Position numbers and translations under genes: made by a program | In this document: piece by piece, positions 9,655 through 18,799 of the stretch | Layout: each line of letters opens with the position of its first letter | Numbering within the stretch: the stretch's first letter is position 1 | Assembly (NCBI GenBank): GCA_003427395.1 | Contig: BFEA01000187.1 | Location: forward strand, 2,566,355-2,602,917 | DNA from: Chara braunii | Taxonomy: Eukaryota; Streptophyta; Charophyceae; Charales; Characeae | Direction: 5' to 3' | Length of the DNA stretch: 36,563 bases | The notes under the pieces: model-generated | Databases searched by the model: none | Seen by the model: only the letters and a program-made list of their open reading frames with translations | Told to the model about the DNA's origin: nothing

Positions 9655-10530
9655 AGATGACCGCAACAGATATCCATGTGCTGCTACTGTGGCACCCTGT
9701 TCCCTCGAACATAACAAACCCTCATTACGACCGAATGGAACCGGGTATTTATCTAGTATGCATTCACTATGATGGTACGTTGCTTTCGGGGAAAGACAAC
9801 ATCTGATTGCATATGACCGCTGCTTTCGCCACGGCACAGTCTTCCCCCAAACGCAAGGAGCACCATTAAGAAAAGAAAAAAAAAAAAAAAAGTAGAGAAA
9901 CGGAAAAATATCAGATTTACAGCTGCTTCCCCCGAACACAACACACCCTCATCAGCACCGTGTCAAACAATGACTGCAACCACGTCACCTTTTCCCCACC
10001 GAACACACAATGAGCCCGATCCCGAAACAGATATCCATCTGCTACCACGGTGGCACCGTGTTCCCCCGACACAGTGCGCCCTCGTTACCACCGAATCTGG
10101 CTGGATGGACAGCTTGTATACATTCACTATCAGGGTGCGTTGTTCAGGGGAAGATGGCATATGACTGCATTTGGCCGCTGCTGCCACCGTGGCACCATCT
10201 TCCCCCGACACAACGAGCCCGATTAAATTGGGGAAAAAAAAAAAAAAAAACAGAAGGAAAGATTTCCAGCTGCTACCCTCAGTCGAGTGTGAGCGCTTCC
10301 ATAAAGAAGCTGAGAAACCTATTAAGCGATGACGATGACAACCTTTTTTTTTTTTACTTAACGTGAAAAAAAAAAAAAGATTTCCAGTTGCTGCCATGGT
10401 GGCACCGTCTCCCCCCCAACGCAACACACCCTCATCACTATTGTATCAAACCGGGAAAACAACTTGTATACATTCACGATGAGGGTGCGTTGTGCTCAGG
10501 GGAAGTCGCGTCCATGGTTCCGGATAAGCG
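9655..10530. repeat. Fold-back repeat array, right block
   Basis: Continues the family at 8140-8872. Fold-back units are visible near 9691-9800, 10068-10160 and 10408-10507, each with cccccgaacacaacgcaccctc-type left arms and cattcac-atgagggtgcgttgt-type right arms around a 'gtatacattcac' segment, with partial units between. A-rich tracts (9868-9890, 10232-10250, 10367-10379) separate them, and the linker ctgattgcatatggccgctgctgccacc recurs. Short reading frames here are repeat artefacts. Confidence 0.75.
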
Positions 10531-10662
10531 GGAAAAGAACTCAGATTGAACAATCCCGCCATATCCACTGGAAAAGGGTGAAAAAAAAAGAAAACATTGC
10601 ACCGTGCCTCGCCTTGCCAGGACCTGCCTGCAGGTGTTTCTAATCAACACGATCTGTATCAT

Positions 10663-10663
<1 letters not shown>

Positions 10664-10732
<69 letters not shown>

Positions 10733-10819
10733 CAACCTGTTGTTTGAGGGAGGGCTGGGAATTGTCGAGTACCCGTCGCAATCGCCGTTGCAGTTGCTGT
10801 CGCCTCGTCGCCTCCCACC

Positions 10820-10890
<71 letters not shown>

Positions 10891-11007
10891 GCAGTCATCG
10901 TAGCCTTATCGCCTCCCNNNNNNNNNNNNNNNNNNNNNNNNNNNNNNNNNNNNNNNNNNNNNNNNNNNNNNNNNNNNNNNNNNNNNNNNNNTCGCCTCCC
11001 ACCAATG

Positions 11008-11070
<63 letters not shown>

Positions 11071-11146
11071 GCAGTCGCCGTAGCCTTGTCGCCTTTCTCT
11101 CTCTCTTTCCCCCTCTCTCTCTCTGCAGTCGCCGTAGCCTTGTCGC

Positions 11147-11181
<35 letters not shown>
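10664..11181. repeat. Compound microsatellite (GA)n, (CT)n, (GT)n with shared core
   Basis: (GA)n runs from about 10664 to 10732, (CT)n from 10828 to 10887 and 11011 to 11067, short CT stretches near 11096-11124, and (GT)n from 11150 to 11181. Between them a 25-30-nt core like GCAGTCGCCGTAGCCTTGTCG followed by cctcccaccaatgc recurs (10773-10827 degenerate, 10890-10917, 10992-11010, 11071-11093, 11125-11148). Each core is followed by a new dinucleotide run, so the larger unit (core plus microsatellite) has itself been duplicated. Long Ser/Leu and Glu/Arg reading frames here are artefacts. Confidence 0.9.
10918..10991. other. Assembly gap (74 N)
   Basis: Seventy-four undetermined bases inside the compound microsatellite. 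Both flanks carry the same tcgcctccc motif, so the gap probably hides further copies of the core-plus-(CT)n unit and its true size is uncertain. Confidence 0.98.
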
Positions 11182-11183
<2 letters not shown>

Positions 11184-11301
11184 TCCCGATGCGCCCTCCC
11201 CTCGAACACTCCGCTAGTGCCGCGACGGGGCTACCCTATCTTGCCCGCCTGCGTCACTCCGTTCGGCAACGGTAAGGGCTGCACTCCAAGTCCGAAGGGG
11301 A

Positions 11302-11347
11302 CGGATCTAGCCGCCTACTGTGGCTAGATCCGCTCCCTCTTTTTTTT
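11302..11347 (+). terminator. Perfect 11-bp hairpin followed by T-run
   Basis: CGGATCTAGCC (11302-11312) and GGCTAGATCCG (11322-11332) form a perfect 11-bp stem with a 9-nt loop, followed by cgctccct and eight T (11340-11347). The form resembles a Pol III-type or intrinsic terminator, or the end of a small transposon. No gene upstream was recognised, so a terminator role is only a possibility. Confidence 0.35.
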
Positions 11348-11514
11348 AAGAAGAAACTGCGAGAGGGGCGGGACCGCTGGAGCCGCATTGGAGAGCACCT
11401 TTTTTTTTTGGCCTTGAAGGGCCGACGTTCCTCTTTTACTGACTGGCAGTGACCGACTGTACCGAGGCCCGCGTTTTCTTTTCTCCCAGTGCGGCACACT
11501 GTGGAGGAGGGGGG

Positions 11515-11840
11515 GGGATGTGAAAGGCACCAAGGGGAGAGGAGGGGCGGGGGGGGGTGCACATTTTTTCGGGTGGTCCTGGGTCAGTGGGTCGGGTGAC
11601 CCAGGCTGGCGCTTTACCCACCTGCCACCCACCCAACGGGTGACCCAACTCAAAAGTAGACCCGCCCGTGACCCAGAAATGCCCAGTAGCTACACACGCC
11701 CGTCGCCCACCCAAGAATGCATGGGCAGACCCAAGCCCAACCCCATCACCTTATGGGTCAGGTGGGCCAGGTGGGTGTGGCTGTGGGCACCCGGTGCCCA
11801 CCTCTGCTCAACACCCACTCGACTTGCCCATCAGTTGGAA
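11515..11840. repeat. GGGTGGG/GACCC-rich block, possible hAT subterminal remnant
   Basis: The stretch is dense in gggtgacc, cccacc and gggtgg words in both orientations, much like the CCCACCC block at 4480-4690. It contains 'aaatgccca' (about 11680), the complement of the tgggcattt at the tentative hAT end 4396. It may be the end of a non-autonomous or deleted hAT copy. No terminal repeat pair or target duplication was found. Confidence 0.3.
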
Positions 11841-13438
11841 CGGTACCCCCCCCTTGACCGCAACGTACTGGGTACACAGACAAAGTAGTATCCCGCGCGG
11901 TCGAACATACCGCCCAATACGGCAAGCACAACCTCTTTGTCCGCATCTTGGCCGTAATGGTCTCTCCTATCTCCTTGCACTCATGCTGCTACTGCCCCCG
12001 TGGCTGCCCTCACTGTGCAGATCGACACTGTATTCTTCTTTCACTCGCCGGTGCTAGCCGCGACTGAGACGCACGGGCCGGGCTTCGAGTTGAGGCACAA
12101 ATAGTGCTGCATAGTTCAGTGTTATCACAACAGTACTAATAGCCACTTTTCGTAGCTGCGAGTAGGGATCCTGATGACCAGCAACACCACTCAGCGAGGC
12201 CCCTGCCGTGATCAACGCCCGGTTACAGCAATGCTTATTGTAAGCCAGATGCCAGCATAGTGCTATATACGCACAGCACAACAGAGGCCCAATGCGACAG
12301 TCCTTCGCAGCAGTCGATTACTCCCTTTGGGCACGACCTTGACGATAGTAATGAAGAGCCAGACCGTATAGACTAGCCACCCAGGTGATAACTCGTGTGA
12401 CCAATGATATTAGTAGTGACTTTTACTGTGACCAATACGACAATATTGCCGTTGTCGACCTGTAGAAGATGAAACGCATCTCCTGCTAGAGCTCGGAAAG
12501 GCGCAGTTCCATCTCTACTGCCTCCCTAGGACACAGTCCTGGAATCCTTATCCCGTCAAGCCCATCCGCCCAGCCACATGTCCGACTTCATCCTCGAATT
12601 TACCCGTCTTCAATCTCTACTTCGTGGCCTCCCACTCACTCCTGTTCCAGGTCCGCTAGGTACGTATCACTCCTCCTCTCCCTCTCGTTGACAATACTTC
12701 AGTAATAGCAATGCACCTAGCGGTGTTTGTGGTCAGGTTCAGATTAGGAAATGAACGCAGGTCCCAGCTTCGAACAATCGCAAGGACCACCGCTACGAAG
12801 AGTGCAGGTCCAAACTAAGGAGTTACCAGATACCATGTCATTATGCACACAAGAGGGAGCAGAAGTTTCTTACCCATGAGATAGCAAAGATCGGAATGAA
12901 TCATCTGCTGAAAGGTAGGGAAATTCATCCCGTTTTTAGCTTCCTTCTCTTTACTTGACACTCCGCCATAGCAACCGTGCAACTTATTTTCTTACTAACT
13001 CTCTACTAAACTGGCCGCGGAATCGAATTTGCCCAACCTAAAAACTCCAGAATCTCATCCTTCGTCACACGTTCTCGTCGAGAGATGAGCGGGCCACGCT
13101 TATCTCACTCTTCTCATTCCCGCCCTTTCCCTAGCTCCGCGCAGCTGCTGGCGCTCGTGCCAAACTAACAACTACTCTAACACTAAAACTAACCATACCA
13201 CGCAACTTGTCATACCCAATTTCCTCAAGATCGCCTCCTTCCCCGTTAAAAACCATAAAGTAACGTGTGCGCTATCCTCCCTTCACTGCGCCCGAACCCG
13301 TTATCCCGCCATCCTTCCGACCCGATCGTGTTGACGTCAATCGGGAGCTACGCTCCGATCCAGAGCGCCTCGCAACCCGATGGCACACTAGCTCTCTGAG
13401 CACAAGTACGATGCGTTCGTTGAAGTGAAAGCAACACC
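11841..13438. other. No gene recognised
   Basis: Reading frames are short and uninformative and no RNA family was seen. Stretches near 12590-12660 and 12780-12910 give short plausible peptides, but without a family motif I do not call a gene. Confidence 0.4.
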
Positions 13439-13549
13439 AAAAAAAAAAATTGTAGAAAACGACCCCTAGTTTATACGTATTACTCATGTGTCGAGACCTT
13501 GCTAATCTCCTCTGTATCGTTCCAAATTTCTACGGATGTTCCGAAGGAC
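13439..13549 (-). pseudogene. U6 snRNA 5' fragment fused to foreign tail and T11
   Basis: On the minus strand from 13549 the sequence starts gtccttcgg, then aacatccgtagaaatttgg, aacgatacagag and gagattagca. This follows the first ~52 nt of U6, including the 5' stem-loop and ACAGAG, with small changes. Similarity stops near 13498. An unrelated ~48 nt follows and then 11 T (13449-13439), which would be a strong Pol III stop. No TATA at -25/-30 or plant upstream sequence element precedes the start, so this is probably a 5'-anchored chimeric pseudogene rather than a working gene. Confidence 0.8.
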
Positions 13550-14280
13550 TTACCCCGGGGCAGTGCTCCGCAGCCCTGCTACAGGCGGAGAACCATCGTA
13601 CACCCTTCATTCGCCTGACCTAACCGCGGCCCGTATACCAGGCCCCGAAAGGGACGGAGCAAAAAAATAAAAAAAATAAAAAAAGTTACAACGACGGGTC
13701 CTCAGGGGAACAAGGGTTGTCGGCACCTGGTCAGTCTCGTAGGTCGAACCCGCCGTCGCTTCTATCAGCAAAAACTCAGGGGGATAGCCCCAACGGGCCC
13801 TCAACCCCTCGGCTTTCTCCATTCCGCTCCGCTGCTTCCGCTCCGCCGCTTGCTGGCATTGATCCCCGAACCTCCATAGCAGTAACCCAATGCCGTAACC
13901 TATAGGGCTAAGCCCAAGCCTGGAACCAACAGGCGTTGAATCCTATATAAGGTGGTGCGGTCCTGTGCTTAATGCTGAGGGAAAAGCCTGGGGCCTCGCC
14001 TCCACCTACAACCAGGCGTTCGACCGCTAGGTATCCATGCCGGCCTCCTCAACTGTGTCATGGTCGTCCCACATACCAAACATGTCAGGCACGGCAAGCG
14101 AGGGTGAATTTATCAATCCTTAGTTTAATCAACGATGCAAGATCAAAGTGGACATCTATGCCGGCATTTACAATTAAAAGGGTAAAATCACACGCGCGCC
14201 TTAAAACTGCGCGTCCACTCACCCTATCTACTCAGATAACTCTGGCCCATACGCAGGTAACCAATTGAACGCTCACAAGG
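13550..14280. other. No gene recognised
   Basis: No coherent reading frame or RNA was found. A TATA-like tcctatataagg lies at about 13940-13952, but nothing downstream supports a promoter call. Confidence 0.35.
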
Positions 14281-16384
14281 CCTGAACCAACGGCCCCTTC
14301 TGTCACTTGCAAAAACCAGGGCGGATACCCTTGTAAGGGTGCGAAGAGGAGGAACCACCTTTCTGCAGAGAGTGTCGAAAAGCTTGTTTTCATTCACTAG
14401 AACTTGAAGCTCCTTAGTGCCAGCAGGAGGACGGACAACCGGTACATTGATGTGTGGGAGGACCAGGTGGAGGACCCCGCGGAGGAGATCGATGGTGACG
14501 ACAGTGTCCCCGCAGCGACGCCAGAGGAGGAGTGGGAGGAGATCGACAGGAGGAACAGAAGGAAGGAGGGGCGTAATCGATTTGGGAAGGGGAAGGCACT
14601 GATGGAGGATGAGGATGAGGAGGGTGATGAGGCCCTTTGGCAGGATGCGGTGTGGATGCACAGAGAGATGATGGAGGCGCAGCAGGAGCAGAGAGATGCA
14701 GGTCGTACGTTGCTTGAGGACCAGCATGACTTATTGGACGCGTGGGGTGGAGCGGACCCTCTCACCGATTTTGACGCCTACATCGGGCAGAGTGTGGATA
14801 CCGTGAGGAGTCTACGGGGAGGGTTGGGGGTCGGGTAGATTTGGAGGAGCTTCTGACCAGGGATAGCAAGGTAGGAGGCACAGAGGTAGGGCAGGAGGAG
14901 GAGAGAAGTCAACACGTTCCACATTCGTCGACTGCCGGAGAGGGAGGACATACTGGGGGTGTTTCAGTTGATACATGTATGTCAACTCCTACAACACCCC
15001 ATCATGCTGCTGAGAGGATTCTGTGAGGGGCAGAGGAGGAGATGATTGGAAGGGAGGGTCATCAGGCGGATGACAGGCCGGAGGACACACACCAGGTGCG
15101 CCAGGTCGCTGAGCAGGTTACACATCGAGGCGGCGGTTCACAGAGCATCACTCTGTCAGTTGTCCAAAGGGTCGTGCTACGTGGTGGGGATGGTGATAGA
15201 CAGGTGGCGGGCGGAGGTGGAGAGCGTAGGGTCAGTGACGTCATTCGTCCTACAGTGGTTCAGACCTCGGAGCAGAGGATTGGTTGTGCTTCCTCAGTGC
15301 ATGTCAGCCAGAGGGTGGATGACAGGGCGGACCCATTACCAGCGTCTGTCGCAGAGCTTGGTGTGGAGCAGAGGGGGGAGCAGAGGGTAGATGGGATGGT
15401 GCAGGACAGGGCGGAGCAGAGGGCTGACTAGAGGATTGAACACCGGAGAGAGCGGAGGCATGGACACAGCTTGGAGGTTCAGGTGGACGTTACCATGGAT
15501 GAGAGCGTAGTTCGAAGGACGGAGGACAGGGGCCGCGAGAGGAGGGGTGTGGCATCTACACGCGAGAGTATGATCCAGAGTGAGGATGCTGAGGTTGCTA
15601 CAGAGGAGGGGGGGGGAAGAGGCAGAGTGATGCTAGACTGTCGACTGCCTCATTCTATGGGATTCCGCCCATGCCCACACGTGCCACCCCATCACCCGAT
15701 GCAGCAGACGTTCATCTTCTCGGCAGATCGACGACAGTTGGACGACATGGTGGTGGCACTTCATCTCCCACAGTGTCCCCTGCCAGTGCCCTACACCACC
15801 CCCCATCGGTGACTTTACGACGCATGGCTGCGCACGCGAGTGGAGCATCCACGTCGTCAGCGGCGGCTGCCCCGCCTGTGCGTAGTCCATTAGGCATGCC
15901 ACCGCTCCCTGCACGACTTCCATCACCCATTGTTGATAATGTGAAGACAAGTCGTGCAGGGAGGAAGAGGAGGAGGGAGGATGACAGAGGCACATTACCA
16001 CCTCCTCCACGACCACAGGGTGGCACAGGCAGACCTCGTGGTCGCCCGCGAGGCTCAGAGTCAGGCAGGGGTCAAGGCAGGGGTCAAGATTCATCGGCGA
16101 TGAGTGCATTGGGGGCAGACGACGAGGGTGAGGACGATGTTGGGCAGCGCACCACTGCATGCATTGATATGAGGGTGGGTGTTCGTACGAGGTCTCAGGC
16201 CTCGAGTGGAGTTTGCAGTAGGAAATCCACTCGTATCATTGACGACGATTCAGATGCCGCCTCAAGTGATGGCCTTTCTGGTAGTGACTACGTGGATGAG
16301 AGGGATAGTGAGACTCGTGCCCAGGGAGAGGACGAGAGTGGACATGACGATAGCTCAGATGGTAATGGGCACGAGGACGACTAG
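14281..16384 (+). pseudogene. hAT transposase C-terminus with long acidic/AT-hook tail, decayed
   Basis: From 14341 the plus strand reads AKRRNHLSAESVEKLVFIH, the conserved end of the hAT dimerisation domain, then a stop at 14398 and NLKLL directly after it. Downstream come acidic low-complexity stretches (EEIDGDDSVPAATPEEEWEE to 14838) and further Gln/Arg/Glu-rich pieces to 15812 in shifting frames. The last frame, 15671-16384 (238 codons), carries a basic segment (GRKRRRED), an AT-hook-like GRPRGRPRG and an acidic Ser/Asp-rich end. The upstream catalytic region is not recognisable. The long tail may have been part of the transposase or fused next to it. At least three frameshifts and several stops make it non-functional. 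It points the opposite way to the hAT at 33-35 kb. Confidence 0.6.
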
Positions 16385-16618
16385 AGGGATGTTCACTACT
16401 GCGCTGAGGGATGCGTTCTGTCATCGGTGGTTGTAGCATGGAGGAACTTGGACGTTGATGTTGCAATTTCGTGTATCTGCGATTGACATTGATGAGCTTG
16501 TCTTCATACGATGCGTGCACTGTGTTGGTCTGCCATTGAGTCAATATCTCGTGTATATGTGTGTGAAATTGCTAGTCGGTCAGTTGGTTTAGTCCACAGG
16601 GTAAGGTCATCGCCACTC

Positions 16619-16619
16619 G

Positions 16620-16656
<37 letters not shown>

Positions 16657-16673
16657 TGTGTGCATGCATGTCA

Positions 16674-16720
<47 letters not shown>

Positions 16721-16740
16721 GTACTGCACATATGTGTGTG
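16619..16740. repeat. (TG)n microsatellite
   Basis: Two TG tracts (about 16621-16663 and 16676-16720) are split by catgcatgtcacag. Val/Cys repeats in the translation are artefacts. Confidence 0.95.
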
Positions 16741-16819
16741 GATGTGGGTGTATGGATATGCAACAAGTGTTGCAGACGCATCAGTACATGCAACACCAGC
16801 TGCATCCGCCTACTCCATC

Positions 16820-16993
16820 AACCCCCCCCCTTTCATACACCCCACACCACCCCCCCAAACCCCCCCCACCCCCAAAAACATTTTTTTTCCCATAAATGCT
16901 CCAAATCACCCCAAACTTTTTTCGGGGGATCTCCCAGTTTTGCACAAGAACATCCCAATTTTTTTTTATTTTTTTTTTTTAATGCCAAAAAGT
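16820..16993. repeat. Homopolymer-rich C, A and T runs
   Basis: Runs of 6-9 C, 8 T and 9-10 T interleaved. This is low-complexity DNA just before the palindrome at 16994. Confidence 0.8.
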
Positions 16994-17017
16994 GGTTGTC
17001 CGGGATCCCGGACAACC
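16994..17017. repeat. 24-bp perfect palindrome
   Basis: GGTTGTCCGGGATCCCGGACAACC reads identically on both strands around 17005/17006. It may be a fused pair of 12-bp transposon ends or a protein-binding palindrome. A nearby ccggacggtggggg is unrelated by pairing. Confidence 0.9.
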
Positions 17018-17224
17018 CCCCTACCGGACGGTGGGGGAGACGTTCGGCCATCAGACGACTGGTAACCTAGCTTATTCCCTTAATTATTTTTATTATTTAT
17101 TTTTTTATTTTTTTCTCTCGAAATTTCACTGTTTATTTATTTTCCTCCCGCCTCCCCCTCCATGCTTGCTATTTTATTTTCTTGATTAGGTCACCGGTAC
17201 CCTACCCTAACCACTCAAACTCCG

Positions 17225-17257
17225 GTTAGGGTTTTCTTAGGGTTTTTTTAGGGTTTA
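17225..17257 (+). repeat. Degenerate telomere-type TTTAGGG repeats
   Basis: Three ttaggg/tttaggg units (gttaggg, cttaggg, tttagggttt) sit together. Plant-type telomere repeats and telo-boxes have this form; such short clusters also occur near plant gene starts. They lie ~190 bp upstream of the gag-like reading region. Too short to be a former telomere with confidence. Confidence 0.6.
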
Positions 17258-17448
17258 GAGTTATTCAACCCTCCCCTACTTCCCCTTCCTATTCGGGCAC
17301 CCTGGACCCGAACCACCCCTCCCCCTTTGACGGCGCCCGCGCTTGCCTTGCTAGCGCCGTCTGCCGCTTTCTACAGCGGACCCCCCCCTACGCCCTCCGC
17401 TCACGTGGACCTCCTCTAGCCCCCTCCAGTCCGGCCCATTACCTCCCC

Positions 17449-18760
17449 ATGGCCGACGGTGTGTCACACGCCGCCGACGCGACGACAACCACGGCACCGA
17501 GCTCCACACCCGTGCCGGCGGGCCAGGGCCATCAGCCCCGGAGGATCTGCACACCCTCCTCACCTCCCTCCTCGCGCCCATCATTCAGACACAACTCGCG
17601 ATCCTCGCGCCCCTACAGACGCAGGTGGCGACCCTTGCCGCCGACGTGCAGCAACTCCAGGACGCTGCCTGTCCTTCATCTCCTGACTCTCTCTCTTCTC
17701 TTGGCTCCCAGTCCGGGTCCCGAGTCCTTCGACGGGGTGGCCACGGTGTAGCTTCCTCCTCCGCTGCCCACGACCCGACCATCTTGGTGACCGTCCACGC
17801 CCCTAGCTCGACGGCCGTCACGAGTCAGGCCCTCCCTCACTCTATGGGCGCACCATCCCAGGTTCCGGTCACCACGGCCATGGGACCACAACCCGTTACC
17901 ATGGTCTGAGCTTTTCCGGGTGCCCCGCTTCTCCCTCCCCTTCGTAAGACCGCAGCGCCACCTGGCTCTTCCCCCTCTAGGATGCCTCGCGCCGCTCGTG
18001 CGTCCACCTCCCCCACTCTTCCTCCTGCCACTCCTCGCTCGATCTAAGTCCAACGTCTCGAGGATGAGCTTGCCCAGACCCGGGTCGACCTCGCCCTCTT
18101 ACGCCTTCACGCACCCCCACCCTCACAGGTGGCCGCGCCTTCGGGCGCACCCCCTCCTTCCTCTACCCTTCCTTCCATGCAGGCTTGCTTCCCTCGCCCT
18201 GTACCCTATCCAGCCCCATCCTACCTTCTTCATATTCTCGCGGTTGCTGCGACCTCTTCTACTACAGCTCCCTCGCAGCCTGCCGCCGTTGCCCCCTCCG
18301 CTCCCCTATGCGGCCCGGGCGTACAGTCAGTTGCGCCCCTTTCTCCAGGACTTGCGCCGACTTATCAGTTGTGGCACAGACCTCTGCTCCTCGATCCTCT
18401 CGCCGCCAAAACGGTGGCGCACCACTCGTCCGCTTGACAGACATTGCCTTGTATGTTGGTACAGGCATACAGGTGTCTCGGTGGCTACAGTCTGCCACCC
18501 GCACCCTCCAGCTCATGTGCGCCCCACCCGACACGTGGGTGGGTCACCTCTCCACACGCCTGCGTGACGGTCCTTTTGACGCCTGAGAGGATTTCTACGC
18601 TTACTCCCTTCATGCGGATTGGAATCCGACCTTCATGGATTCCAGGCGTTCCTCGAGGATCGCCCCGGAGCCCCTTGCTCCCTCTCTCGCTAGTCCGCTC
18701 GAGGGCGTGGCCGAGCTCCCGAACGTTTCACCTCTGTGTGTCGAAGCTCCGTCGTCTGCC
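17449..18760 (+). pseudogene. Gag-like retroelement reading region, decayed
   Basis: From the ATG at 17449 (MADGVSHAAD) a Pro/Ser/Thr/Ala-rich protein can be followed through frameshifts. It shows a heptad-like segment (about 17560-17660, IIQTQLAILAPLQTQV then VQQLQD), a second coiled-coil-like segment (RLEDELAQTRVDLALLRL, about 18050-18105) and a globular-looking segment at about 18440-18640 (VSRWLQSATRTL, DTWVGHLSTRL, EDFYAYSLHADW). The layout resembles an LTR- or LINE-type gag: disordered head, coiled coil, Trp-rich globular core. Stops lie at 17907 (TGA), about 18045 (TAA) and about 18584 (TGA in FDA*EDFY, probably a former Trp). No RT follows, so the element type is undecided. Confidence 0.4.
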
Positions 18761-18799
18761 CACACGAGCAGCCTAGCTCCCGTACGTGTGATCGAGCTC

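Noticed and set aside
10597-11327. Ser/Leu- and Glu/Arg-repeat proteins
   Set aside because: Pure translation of dinucleotide repeats across an assembly gap.
13940-13952. TATA box (tcctatataagg)
   Set aside because: No transcript, start context or gene downstream supports a promoter.
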